64,000 nucleotides of DNA. Source: Cryptomeria japonica. Lineage: Eukaryota > Streptophyta > Pinopsida > Cupressales > Cupressaceae. The notes beneath the pieces are model-generated. The model saw only the letters and a list, made by a program, of their open reading frames with translations. It was not told the DNA's origin and did not search any database. Positions 1 to 10,932 of the stretch are shown piece by piece. The stretch lies in assembly GCF_030272615.1 (NCBI RefSeq), contig NC_081407.1:266547574-266611573 (forward strand). Reading direction: 5' to 3'. How positions within the stretch are numbered: the first letter of the stretch is position 1; every line of letters starts with the position of its first letter. The translations under genes and the position numbers were made by a program.

Positions 1-181
1 ATGTTAGTTTCCTTGGGTTAGTCGACCTCCTGCAGGAAATTTTTCCTCTAATCCCTTGCATGTGGCAGAGGATAAGGGAGATAAGGGTAAGGCTCTTGTG
101 CAAATGGGAGGCTCTAGTGGGCATGGCTTTGAGTCAGTTAAACCTCACACTAAAGGATGGGTGTAAGAGAGATCTCTTAAG
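1..181 (+). pseudogene. LINE1 ORF1 fragment, upstream part
   Basis: From about position 59 the plus strand reads HVAEDKGDKGKALVQMGG, then GHGFESVKPHTKGWV, a stop, and ERSLK. LINE2 has the matching stretch in its ORF1 (VDKGDKG...FAKPRGKGRG..RSLKD), so this is the charged, glycine-rich C-terminal half of LINE ORF1, the RNA-binding partner of the ORF2 polymerase. The reading continues after element A at 6938. The TAA before ERSLK is probably decay. The part before position 59 is too degraded to read. Confidence 0.7.
114..181 (+). repeat. 68-bp flank duplication, left copy
   Basis: This LINE1 ORF1 stretch (CTAGTGGGCATGG... to ...GATCTCTTAAG) abuts the left LTR of element A. The same 68 bp occurs at 6872-6939, directly after the right LTR, with about five substitutions. 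LINE2 has this ORF1 interval only once. The copy is far longer than the 4-6 bp that LTR integrases normally duplicate. Confidence 0.85.
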
Positions 182-1368
182 TGATGAATACTAAGAGGGG
201 GGGTGAATTAGTATACCAAAAAATATTGTACTTAAACTCTTAAACAATTTAGCAGATAACCAGTATAACAGATTCACTAATAAACTGGTTAAGATAAATG
301 CAAACCAAATAGAAAATAAAGCATTCACCCACAAGAGCACAATCACCATAACACAAGATATTTGACGTGGAAACCCAAATGGGAAAAACCACAGTGAGTA
401 GAAACTCACAAGTAACTATCTGCAGAATAGAAACCAGATCAGTTAAGGTCATACAATGTTCTTCACCAGAATAGATCCTACTAGGAATCGAGATCTCTGT
501 TAGGAGATAAGTCATGTTAAAGACTACCTTGTGAGAGGATTTCAGATCCATAGTTGTGAACCACCTTGTTAGAGGATTTACAAAGGCTTTGCTAGGCCTA
601 CCCGGTTAAGGGTTTCAGACTTGTCGAAGATGTGAGTAATCAACAAGTGAGTGATCTAGCTAATAGCACAGTCTGCTTAATAAGATCCTTGATAGCTCAT
701 TGTTAATGCATTTTAGCATTACTTCAGTCTTCAATATCTCCACACTCTAACTCTTCACACAGACTTAATCTTCTCTACAATGATCGCACATAACCTTCTC
801 ATATATCATACATCTCTCATCCATACAAACCCTAGACATGATGTCCTTATAAAGGAAATGATTTCATGTCGGTCCAATAGGATTAAACTACAAGTTCCTA
901 GGTTTGGTGCATCTAGACACATTTGGTAACATGGCACAAAATCACCGCCAAAGTGTCGGTGGATGATAACTCATCACAGAGTAATACCAGTTCATACAAT
1001 ATACCGATTACCAGTTGTCAAAAATGAAGACTAGAAAATGTTAACTACCCCTTTGTTCCTTCGCACCGCTTGAGATCCTCGAATGGCTTGAGGTATTCAT
1101 ACCGCTTGGGTTCTCCATACTGCTTGAGGTCTTCATACCGCTTGGGTTCTCCATACTGCTTGAGGTCTTCATACCACTTGGTTCTTCAATAAATTTGTGA
1201 CTGGTAAACATCTTCTACAAAACATTGATAGTCTAAAGACTATAATACATAATATCGGTTGGAACAATTACTAGTTGAGCATAACTCATACAACAAGAAA
1301 GTGTGTGTCCATCACAAAGAAAGTGTGTCTCCATCAATGACAATCAAAACATCATCAAAATGCCAACA
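182..1368 (-). repeat. Element A 3' LTR
   Basis: Read on the minus strand it starts TGTTGGCATTTTGATG and ends ATTCATCA. It contains three copies of a 36-bp repeat (1086-1190) and the GGTTTTTCC/GGTTTCCACG pair (365-399) seen in the other copia-type LTRs here. Its partner is 5708-6871. Confidence 0.88.
1086..1190. repeat. 36-bp minisatellite inside LTR A, three copies
   Basis: Units begin GCTTGAGGT at 1086, 1122 and 1158 and contain CATACCGCTTGGGTTCTCC. The partner LTR has about two units (6643-6712), so one unit was gained or lost after insertion. Confidence 0.85.
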
Positions 1369-1380
1369 ATCTCCCCCTTT
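1369..1380 (-). promoter_or_regulatory. Element A polypurine tract
   Basis: On the minus strand this is AAAGGGGGAGAT, directly before the LTR start TGTTGG. It would prime plus-strand DNA synthesis. It is preceded by CATCAATGCC, as in elements B and C. Confidence 0.88.
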
Positions 1381-1791
1381 GGCATTGATGGCAACACTTA
1401 GGAAAAATTTGACATCTAAGTGTTTTTACAACAAAAATATGTCATAATCAAAATTACTCCCCCTAAGCATATACACTATCCCTTTTGCAGAAATTACAAT
1501 ATATACTACTCCCCAAAGTGGGAACAGGAAAGTATACATGAAATGGTAACATTCACCAGAATTTTAAATACTACTCCCCCTTTGCCAACAATGACAAAGT
1601 AATGCATAATAACCCCTAATTCCTTATATATAAAAATAGAGTCAATGTTTATGACAATAAGGAATAAAACTTATCAAAAACAGATTTTAAGATCCTGCAT
1701 AAAAGTTTTCATGGCCAATGTCCATGACTCAAGCAATGAGGTAGCAACCTCACTTTCTATCTGCATCTAGAATACCAGTTCTTCCATAGCA
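1381..1791 (-). other. Element A 3' untranslated stretch
   Basis: AT-rich stretch between the second coding region and the polypurine tract, with several CTCCCC/GGGGAG blocks (1457, 1510, 1575) that resemble extra short purine tracts on the minus strand. No coding potential is seen. Confidence 0.5.
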
Positions 1792-3945
1792 TCAATGGTA
1801 CTCATCTCTTGAGTGATCATGATGGCTTCTAGATTGAGAAAACATTTTTGAAGACTGCAGTCTAGGCAATAAGACCAGTTGAAGCTCCTGCAAATCTTTA
1901 GTCTGGTTGTAGATTTCTAATTCCACTCTGGTAGTCTGCAGCTGATAGTGATGAATTTTTTGCCCATATGTGGTGAATGAATCATATGGCATCTTGAAGT
2001 TTCTTATATATGCTTGTAACTCCGATTGGAGTTTGTCTTTTTGGGTAAGAACATCATCACAAAATAGATGGGGTTGGTAGATTTTACTCAACAGTAATTT
2101 GCCTTCATCCATAGCACCCCTGATATCCTTCTGCTGCTTCAGAAGTTGTGACCGGAGCTCATTCAGTTTCTTTACTAAGGTAGTGTTGAGTGCCTTTTCA
2201 TGGTTCTTCTTGGCAGTGGCTACAACAACATCTTCCAAGCACTGTACCTAGTCATCCACTATGGTACAAAGAAGTTTCAGCTTGGAGAGAGAGTATTTGG
2301 TACTGGGGAGGTTAGTATCGGGAATCAGACTGGTAAGGGTGTCAATCGTAGTTTGTATGACATCGCTTTCCTTCTTCCTCTGTAACTCTTCCACTCTTTC
2401 TTGTGCCAGTTTGATGCCTCGCAGTAGCTCGGACTCATTTTTTGATTGAAGGTCAATCAAACTGGTGGTGTCAACCGGTTTAGCTTGACCACCAGTTTCC
2501 TTGGGAGTCTTCGCTTGTTTGCTTTTCTCAGCTTCCTTCTCCTCTGCTGCTCTTTTCTTTTCCTCTTCTTGTTTCTTCTCCTCTTCTTTTCTCTTCTCCT
2601 CTTCTTTTCTCTTCTCTTCTTCTTGTTTCCTCTTCTCCTCCTCTTTCTTTTTCTCTTCCTCTTTCCTCTTGTCTTCCTCTTTATTTTTCTCTTCCTCTTT
2701 CCTCTTGTCTTCCTCTTCATCTCAAAGACTTTAGCAAGAACAACCTCTAGTTTCTTCTTAGCAGGTGACTGCTTGGTCATTTTTGGACTGGCAGAGGTAA
2801 CTGGTGCAGATACTAATGACACGACTTTATCCTTTTTATGTTTTGGTTCTTCAACTGGTGTTACCCTCTCCAAGTAGGTGCATGTTCTCTTTTTCTTCAC
2901 ATCTAATGGTGAGGCAAGCAGGGTAGAGGCATACCCGATCAACATATCATACATCACTTCATACCCCATTGGTTCAACTGCTTCCTTTCTCGGTTCCACT
3001 GCTTCCATTATGCATTCATCTACCTTTATTGTGAAGCAGATGTCATCTTCATATTTCTTCACAATACACCAGATATCCTCATTCTCTGGCTCATTTTCCG
3101 CTTGAATAAAACAAAATATTTGTTAAGAACCTCAGGATATCTAGTTCCCACTGCTTGAAGACTTTCCCTAATTTTCTTGGAAACCAGTTGGTGAGCAGAC
3201 CATTCAACATCACCTACTCCAAGGAAATAACCTTGAAAGTAGAAGAATAGACCAACCAGAAGTTGTCCAGACCTGAACCTTAGAGCATTATCCTATTTGA
3301 TGGACTTCAGGTTCAATAACAGTTGCTTCTGCAAACAGGTACACAAGTCGAATGCAGTCCCTTCCTTGACCATCTAGTAAGCGGCATTTACCACAGTGGT
3401 AGGGACAGAGTTCATTCTGCTGGCATAGAATACCCGGTAACCAATCACCATGCAGGCATACTTCACCAGATCATCTTTGATGGCCTCAGAGAATCGGTGA
3501 GCTTAGTCATTTCAGTCTTGGTGACCTTCCTTAGAGCTGGTACCTCTCCAATGTTACAGAAACTGGTGATGGCATGAATTGCTTCTGGTGTGATGTCATG
3601 CGTTCGCTTGAGATACATTTTATCACCGTGCACTCTGCTAAGGATGATGTGAATGCGATCTTTTGTGAACTCTTCTAGAAAATACACTGCATTATGCAGT
3701 TTCATCTTCTCTAAGATACTATATTCAAGTTTGATTTTCTTGTCATCCCCACAGAACAGACCTAGCTGGGAATGAATCACTACAGATCCTAGGTCTTCCA
3801 ATTTACAATCAATATATCCTGAAATATCTTCCTCAACTATAACTCCGATGGGTATCAGAGATATGGCATTGTATTTCATCTTCTTTTGAATAAAATCAGT
3901 TGAATCTATAGGTACACTAGAATAGGAGTGCAATGTAGAAGCCAT
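1792..3945 (-). pseudogene. Element A second protein: ITxEAI module, charged tract and coiled coil
   Basis: Read on the minus strand from a Met at 3945, the first 160 residues contain DISGYIDCKLEDLGS (about 41-54), RVHGDKMYLKR (104-114) and ITPEAIHAITS (118-128). After a frameshift near 3463 the reading resumes, and about 3060 gives YEDDICFTIKVDE, MEAVEPRK and MGYEV. These are followed by a Lys/Glu-rich tract (2519-2727) and a long coiled coil ending at 1792. Element B (13346-15801) has the same blocks in the same order, so this is a conserved second gene of the family. It has no recognisable enzyme motif. Several frameshifts break it. Function unknown; a nucleic-acid or particle-associated role is only a guess from its charge and coils. 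Confidence 0.65.
2519..2727 (-). repeat. Purine/pyrimidine tract coding for a Lys/Glu-rich stretch
   Basis: Plus strand is CTTCTCCTCTTCTTTTCTCT-type pyrimidine; the minus strand is GAR-repeat purine. Near 2521-2580 one frame gives EKKQEEEKKRAAEEKEAEKS, matching the flanking coiled coil. Further upstream the frame has slipped and gives runs of Lys and Arg. Confidence 0.75.
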
Positions 3946-4383
3946 GATAAGAAAGAAATTTGAGAAATACCTTCATAATCCAGAATTTAGGGTTTGCCAA
4001 TGTCTCTCACAATACACCACTTTGGTTGCTGAATTACTACTTAGTGTTCTTCACTTGATAGATTGAAAATGATCTCTAGATTACTCAACAAGATTTTGAA
4101 TTCACTTTGAATCGCTAGACGAATCGCTCTTTATCGCTCTGCACTTGAAAATTCTTTGCTCGAAAAATAGATAAGTGAAAATGATGACCAAAATCCTTTT
4201 AAACAGACCTTTCACCTACCATAATAAATGCATCATCGTTAGGGCATAAACCCTAATTTTGCCTTTTACCACTTCAAGTCTTCTGTCAATTGATAGGTAA
4301 TGTATACCGGTTAAGGTCTTTACCGATATAAACTAGGGGTTTAAATATTTCACCGATATGCTCCCCCTAAGCTTTTCTGAAGC

Positions 4384-5657
4384 TCAATTTGTCGGTTCAG
4401 AGACTTCCACACTAGGTGCAAAAACCGGTTCATCTTGTGACACTTCTTTAGGTTTCTTTTTCCAAGTTTTACTCATTCTCGTTTGAATAGTTTCAACATC
4501 AATCTTCCCTTCTGGAGTGATCGGTATATCATCTGATAGGTTCTTTCTCATTCTGCAGGTTCTGGCAGTGTGTCCTGGTTTGTTGCAATGATAGCATGTC
4601 ATTCCAAGTGTTCTCCATGGTCCATTATTCATACTACCATTCTTCCTTCTGCATGTTGCAACAGTGTGACTACTACCATGACAGATCAAACAGGTTGCTC
4701 TCCAACTAGTTGCCGCTTGATAGCCACCTAACCAATGGTCATAGGTATTATATCGGTTGGGATTCTGGTTCACAGAGGGTTCCGAGATAACTCCTTGAGT
4801 CCTTGGAGGGTATCTCCCAATGTTGTGCAAAATAGACCTTCATTCAAATCCTCTATGCCCAAACTTGTTACATGCATAGCAGTTCCATTGAATCTATTGG
4901 ATCTAGGCTTATTATTTATAAAATAAAGAAAATTATTGTAGGCCTTGCTTCTACACACATTAGCAGTATGTCCTTCCTTGAGACAATTGAAGCAAATAGG
5001 TTTAAACATTTTCTTACCTTTATCCTTGGATGTTGGTTGCTTCTTTGATGCTCCAGCTTTTGTTCCAAAGGTCTCACCTTTCTCATACCTAGAGAAACCA
5101 AGTCTAGTGGTATTCTTTATCGGTTTTTCCGATTCAAGCTTTTGCTCTAGCTTAGCAGTACTCTGATTGAATTTGACAAGTATCTCCTTTGACTCAGTAA
5201 GTTCCTTAGAAATAGAAGTATTGGATTCCTTCAAGGTTGCATTCTCATAAATAGCCATGTTTAGTTCACCTTGCATTTCTTCTTTTTCCACTTTACTCTC
5301 TTGGAGATGAGCAGTGAGGGCACTAATTTCTTGCTTCAACTTAGAGATCTCATGATCTTTGTCTTTTGCCAGATCTTCAGCTTTCCTTCAGTTCTCAAGC
5401 TCTTGACACATTATGATAGTTAGTCCTTCCAACTCCTTTCTCAGGTTGGCTTTAGATTCATTCAGTTTTTCAAATTCTTCAACTAGGGCATCCATGTCAG
5501 CTTCATTAGAAGAGCTATTTTCAGTAAGTTCCATTAGTTTCTTAGCATGCTCTCTTCTCTTGGCCAACAAGGCTTTATACTTGATTTTGAGTTCATCATA
5601 GGCTCTCTCTGTCTTAGTGAAATGATGAGTAAGTTCCCTCATAGTGTATTCCCTCAT
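4384..5657 (-). pseudogene. Element A gag-like protein: coiled coil plus three CCHC zinc knuckles
   Basis: The start is the first Met after the primer site (ATG at 5657, MREYTMRELTHHF). About 250 residues of Glu/Lys/Leu-rich coiled coil follow (KANLRKELEGL, MKQEISALTAHLQESK). Then come three zinc knuckles of CX2CX4HX4C form: CFNCLKEGHTANVC, CLICHGSSHTVATC and CYHCNKPGHTARTC. All twelve metal ligands are present. The knuckles suggest RNA binding and packaging as in retroelement Gag; the coil would replace or extend the usual capsid region. Damage is slight: one in-frame TGA near 5390-5388 and one frameshift near 4830-4770. Length is about 424 codons. Element B encodes the counterpart at 11941-12939. 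Confidence 0.8.
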
Positions 5658-5693
5658 ATCTCCTTCCAAGTGGTTAGACTTATAGAAAGGGTT

Positions 5694-5705
5694 GCTCTGA
5701 TACCA
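5694..5705 (-). promoter_or_regulatory. Element A primer binding site
   Basis: Minus-strand TGGTATCAGAGC lies two bases inside the 5' LTR end. This 12-mer is the usual plant complement of the initiator-Met tRNA 3' end. Confidence 0.9.
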
Positions 5706-5707
5706 AT

Positions 5708-6871
5708 TGATGAATACTAAGAGGGCGGGGGGGTGAATTAGTATACCAAAAAATATTGTACTTAAACTATTAAACAATTTAGCAGATAACCGATATAACA
5801 GATTCACTAATAAACTAGTTAAGATAAATGCAAACCAAATAGAAAATAAAGTAATTCACCCACAAGAGCACAATCGCCATAAAACAAGATATTTGGCGTG
5901 GAAACCAAAATGGGAAAAACCACAGTGAGTAGAAACTCACAAGTAACTATCTGCAGAATAGAAACCAGATCGGTTAAGGTCATACAATGTTCTTCACCAG
6001 AACAGATCCTATTAGGAATCTAGATCTCTATTAGGAGATAAGTCCGTTAAAGACTACCTTGTGAGAGGATTTCAGATCCATAGTTGTGAACCACCTTGTT
6101 AGAGGATTTACAAAGGATTTTCTAGGCCTACCTGGTTAAGGGTTTCAGGCTTGTTGAAGATGTGAGTAATCAACAAGTGAGTGATCTAGCCAATAGCATA
6201 GTCTTCTTAATTAGATCCTCGATAGCTCATTGTTAATGCATTTCAACATTACTTCAGTCTTCAATATCTTCACACTCTAACTCTTGACACAGACTTAATC
6301 TTCTCTGCAATGATCATACATAACCTTCTCATATATCATACATCTCTCATCCATACAAACCCTATACGTGATGTCCTTATAAAGGAAACTGATTTCATGT
6401 CGGTCTAATAGGGTTAAACTACAAGTTCCTAGGTTCAGTGCATCTAGACACATTTGGTAACACGGCAAAAAATCACCGCCAAAGTGTCAGTGGATGATAA
6501 CTCTGCATAGAAATATCAGTTGGTAACTCATCACAGAGTAATACCAGTTCATACAATATAATGATTACCGATTGTCAAAAATGAAGACTGGAAAATGTTA
6601 ACTATTGCTTTGTTCCTTCGCACCGCTTGAGATCCTCGAACCGCTTGAGGTCTTCATACCGCTTGGGTTCTCCATACTGCTTGAGGTCTTCATACCGCTT
6701 GGGTCTTTAGTCAATTTGTGACCGGTAAACATCTTCTACAAAAAACCGATAGTCTAAAGACTATAATACATAATACCGGTTGAGCATAACTCATACAACA
6801 AAAAAGTGTGTGTCCATCACAAAGAAAGTGTGTGTCCATCAATGACAATCAAAAAATCATCAAAATGCCAA
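5708..6871 (-). repeat. Element A 5' LTR
   Basis: Partner of 182-1368. The minus-strand 3' edge ATTCATCA adjoins the primer site. The outer edge reads TGCCAAC on the plus strand, one base short of the CCAACA of the partner. It has two 36-bp minisatellite units (6643-6712) and about 30 bp of extra sequence near 6500-6530. Confidence 0.88.
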
Positions 6872-6939
6872 CTAGTGGGCATGGCTTTGAGCTAGTTAAA
6901 CCTCGCACTAAAGGAAGGGGGTAAGAGAGATCTCTTAAG
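6872..6939 (+). repeat. 68-bp flank duplication, right copy
   Basis: Second copy of the LINE1 ORF1 interval at 114-181. It runs straight into the rest of ORF1 at 6940, so the right copy is the in-register one. Confidence 0.85.
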
Positions 6940-7377
6940 GACATGCAAAATGAGGAGGATTTTAATCGATTTGAGGTTTTGGCTTTAGAGGAGGGTATTC
7001 CTGTTGATCTCTCTTCTAGAGGTGAACGTGGGAGTGTCCCTATGGGGGTTACTGGTGATGTTCTTGTATCTTAGTGCCCTGAGGCTACTCAAGCTATTTC
7101 TTCCAGTTAGATTGAGTAGTCTCCAACTGCTTTTGATATACTATAGGATGATGTTGTTTTGGCAAATTTGGCCAAACATGTTGCTAAATCTGTCAAGAGT
7201 AGGGGTCTCTCGCCAACTTTGGGTTTATTTCAGCAGTCTCATAAGAGAATTTCATCAAAAAATTCTAAGGGAGGCCATAAAAAGGATCGGGAGAAGCTGC
7301 TTGCAGCAGGGGATTTGTTGGTGGAGCTAGGGTCGATGAAACCTATTGAATCACACTTCTCACAACCCCTTAAATGA
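6872..7377 (+). pseudogene. LINE1 ORF1, C-terminal part
   Basis: Reads RSLKDMQNEEDFNRFEVLA and LEEGIPVDLSSR, matching LINE2 DDNFNHFEVLDSLALEEGIP. Further on, from about 7159, it reads LAKHVAKSVKSRGL and KDREKLLAAGDLLVELGSM, ending KPIESHFSQPLK and a TGA. The ORF2 ATG (7374) overlaps this stop, the compact spacing common in plant L1 elements. At least one frameshift and two stops break it. The acidic and basic blocks fit an ORF1 RNA-binding protein, but the RNA-recognition domain itself is not in the window. Confidence 0.7.
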
Positions 7378-10300
7378 TCATTCTTTCATGGACTGTGCAA
7401 GGGTTGAATAGCCCCTCTTGACAAAAAGCTATTTGGGATTTGGTGAGTTTTCATTCTCCAGATATTTTTTGTATTCAAGAAACCAAGCTTTCATTTGATC
7501 TCATGTTTCAGCGAGCTCAAGTTGTGTGGCCCAATGGTCATTGTCAATGTATTTGTTCCTTGGGGTACTCAAGTGGATTGGCTCTTTTCTGGGACCCGAG
7601 AAAGATTGTTCCTGTTTGGTGGATCTCCAATCAGTCTTCTATTTCCTTGGCTACCTCTAGTATGGACTCAGGCGAATTTATTCTGGTTACTAATGTTTAT
7701 GCTCCTATTGATATCTAGGGTAAAGCTCAGCTCTGGTCTCATCTTAGGTATGTTCGGTCATGTGCTCCTTATCTTCCTTGGATCCTTGCTAGAGACTTTA
7801 ACTCTATTCTTAGTTTGGCTGAGAAGCAGTATGGGCTTGCAAGATTTGGCCCTTCTTCTATTCTCTTTTAGGAGAATGTTGATTTTCTTGGCTTAGTTGA
7901 TATCAAGCCTTCTAATGGGCTTTTTACTTGGAATAAATGGAGATGTGGGGAGGAGGCTATTTCAGAGAGATTAGATATATTTTTTGTCTCTTTCTTCTAG
8001 GTTGGTGGTAGGGTGCATTCCTCTTCAGAAATTTTGGACTGGCGGGGTTCTGATCATTGGCCTATCAAGTTTTATGTTGGGTTTGTTAGTGGCCCTAAGA
8101 ATACTCCTTTGAAGTTTCATCTTATGTGGCTTAGGGATGAGTCTCTTCATGACCTCATGGTTCAGTGGTGGGTATAGCTATGTATTCTTCTATTAAGAAG
8201 TCACAATTTGTGAAATACCATCTTAAAATATGGAATAAGAGGTGTTTTGGCAATCTTTCTTGTAGGAAAAGAGAATCTCAAGAGTGCCTTGATGTTATTA
8301 CTCAGCAAATTCGAGACCTTGGTTTCATTGTTGAGTTGGGTAATGTGGATTCTCGGGCCTTAAAGGACTTGGAGGAGTGGGAGGTTCGTGAGGAGATCTT
8401 CTGGAAACAGAAGGCTAGGGTTGACTGGCTTCAAGAAGGTGATCATAATACTGCCTTTTTTCACAAGTTTGTTTAGTCTCATTGACAAAGGAGTGTTATT
8501 TCTTCTTTGATTAATTCTGAGGGCATTTAACTTACTTCTCTTCAGGTGATGTCTCATGAAGCCTCATAGTATTATTTTGCCCTTTTCTCTGATGATGTGC
8601 CCCTTGCTCCTATGGAGGAAAATTGGATTCTTGCTTGTATTCCTTCTATGGTTACTAATGTGATGAATAAGTCTCTCACCCACTAGGTGTCTTTATCAAA
8701 ATTAGAGGCAATTGTTTTTAGGATGGATAAAGGCAAATCTCCTGGACCTGATGGCTTTCCTATTGAATTCTTTCGGGAATTTTGGGATATCATCAAGTTG
8801 GATCAGTTGGTAGTTGTCCAAGTGTCTCATGGTAGTAAGAAAATGCTCTGAGCTATGAATTCTACTTTCCTAGTTCTTATCCCCAAAAAGGATGGTTCTA
8901 CTCAGCTTGATTTTTTCTATCCTATTTCTCTATGCAATGTTGTTTATAAGATCATCACTAAATTGATTGCAAAAAGGCTTAAAATTTGGTTTCCTTCTCT
9001 AATTTTTGATGAATGGGGAGGTTTTGTGGCTGGGTGACAAATTCTAGATGGGGTTATGATTTCCTCTAAAGTCTTTCATTCCATGGTTGTGTCTAAGGAT
9101 AGGGTTATGTTTATCAAACTTGATATGGCCAAAGCTTATGATAGACTGAAATGGAGCTTCTTGCATAAGATTCTTCTGGCCTTTGGTTTCAAGTTAGAGT
9201 GGGTCGGCTGGGTTATGAGTTGTGTGACCTCTACGTCTTTTTTAGTTCTTATCAATGGTGAGCCATCACAGATATTTGGAGCTTATAGAGGTTTGCGGTA
9301 AGGTGATCCTCTTTCACCATACATGTTTATCATCATGGCTGAGAGCCTTGGTCATTTCATAAAGGCTCAGGTTTCCCAAGGTTTGATTTGGGGGTGGGAT
9401 TGGGGTGTTGGTCTTCACAAGAAATCACACTTGTAGTTTGTAGATGACACTATTCATATTAGATTGTCTCATATTCAAGAGGGTGAGTCTATTAGGAATT
9501 CATTGGATATTTATTTAGCTACGTCAAGGTAGTGGGTGAATGACCATAAGTCTTCTATCTTCTTTTTCAATACCCATGTTCCTATTCAGAGAAGAATTGC
9601 TACTATCTTGATGTTTCATATTGGATCTCTCCCTTTCATCTATTTGGGGATTCCTATGGTAGTTGGTCATCAACCTATACCCTTTTGGCAAGATCTTTTG
9701 GATAAGTTGCATCAAAAGTTCAATCATTGGATTGATTGTTGGCTTTCTACTGCGGATCGAGTTACTCTTCTTCAATCTGTGATTCAGGCTCTTCCTTTTT
9801 ATTAGGGTTTCATATAGGTTTCTCTGGTGTATTTCCTCAAGGAATTTGATGTTGTCTCGTCAATTCCTCTAGGGAGGTAACCTATAGTCTTTGAAGTGGA
9901 GTTGGTGAAGTGGAATTTTGTTTGTCGGCCCAAGAATGAGGGTGGCCTTGGCCTTCGCTCTACAGTTTTGTACAGCCAGGTTATGGCTGCTAAGTTATAC
10001 TGGCGATGGTGTACCAATCAACATCAGGTGTGGGCTCCTATCCTTACTTGTAATTATTTAGGATCCATTCATAACTGAGATGTTCCTCATTGCCAAATGG
10101 AGGGTAGGGGTTTTGTGATCTGACATACTCTGAAAATTGGTGCTCAGCTTATTAAGAATGGGCTCTTTTGGATTTGTAATAAAGGCTCTGCGGCTCTTTT
10201 TTGGTTGGACTCTTGGGATGGAAATCCCCCCATTCTTTCTATGTATCCTCATTTATAACCTCCTTATGATATCTTTGTGGCTACTGGTTGGACTATGGAT

Positions 10301-10932
10301 TACAAGACTATTCATCATTTTGGGTTTATCATTGTTTATAGATGGAAGGGTCAGGATGAGTGGTTTCTTGGCGGTTTTGAGGATGCTCGGCGAGAGTTGG
10401 CTCATATTTTATCATCACGTGATTGTAATTCCTTATCCAATCTGAATATTTTAGCTTGGGGAAAGGATTCTTTGGGAAAATATTATGTTGTTGTAGGTTA
10501 TAAGTTGTTGGTTTGTCAAATTTATGGTGGGAAGGAGGTTCCTTGGTGGAATCATGTGTGGAATAATTTTTCCTTGGCCAAATATAACTTTTTCCTGTGG
10601 CTGGTGGTCCAAAATAGGTGTCTTACTTGGGACAATTTGTGCAAAAAAATTTTATGTGGGCCTTCTATGTGTGTTATGTGTTGTAATAGTGAGCAGATGA
10701 TCTCCCAAAATTTCTTTCATTGCTCATTTTCTAGGTGGATTTGGCACTCATGGTGGAACTTTTGGAAGTGCCCTTGTTGGCATACTTCTTCCCTTGCTAA
10801 ATTATGGGAGTGTTGAGGTCAAGCTCCTATTTAAATTTCTTCAAGTTTTTTGATCTTTAGGGTCCCCTTTTATTATTTGGAACATTTGGCTCGAGAGGAA
10901 TCATTAGATTTTTTAGGATGCTAGGTTAGTTA
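7374..10932 (+). pseudogene. LINE1 ORF2: endonuclease, reverse transcriptase, zf-RVT (5' part)
   Basis: Starts MIILSWTVQGLN at 7374. Endonuclease motifs are IQETKL (about 7475), ARDFNSI (about 7790, where GDFN is usual), ERLDIF and SDHWPI (about 8050). Reverse transcriptase motifs are GKSPGPDGFPIEFF (about 8730), LVLIPKKDGS (8870), FIKLDMAKAYDRLKWSF (9110) and the catalytic FVDDT (9436). The zinc connection follows at 10530-10780 (SMCVMC and HCSFSRWIW). Element B then cuts the gene; the RNase H lies at 17183-17905. More than ten stops occur, several at conserved Gln/Arg codons such as the one before GDPLSP. Nicking and target-primed reverse transcription would have been its job. Confidence 0.85.

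Larger units (their letters stand above)
182..6871 (-). mobile_element. Element A: pol-less copia-type LTR retrotransposon
   Basis: Two LTRs of about 1.17 kb (182-1368 and 5708-6871) flank a 4.3-kb internal region read on the minus strand. A primer site matching the usual plant initiator-Met tRNA complement (TGGTATCAGAGC) follows the right LTR, and a polypurine tract (AAAGGGGGAGAT) precedes the left LTR, fixing the orientation. The internal region encodes a coiled-coil protein with three CCHC knuckles and a second charged protein. No protease, integrase, reverse transcriptase or RNase H is seen, so it must depend on enzymes in trans. The LTRs differ by roughly 5% over the first 340 bp by eye, the youngest pair in the window. 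Confidence 0.88.

Noticed and set aside
2446-2877. Plus-strand frame of almost pure Leu/Phe/Ser, looking like a multi-membrane protein
   Set aside because: It is the complement of the Lys/Glu-coding purine tract of element A; low complexity, no independent support.
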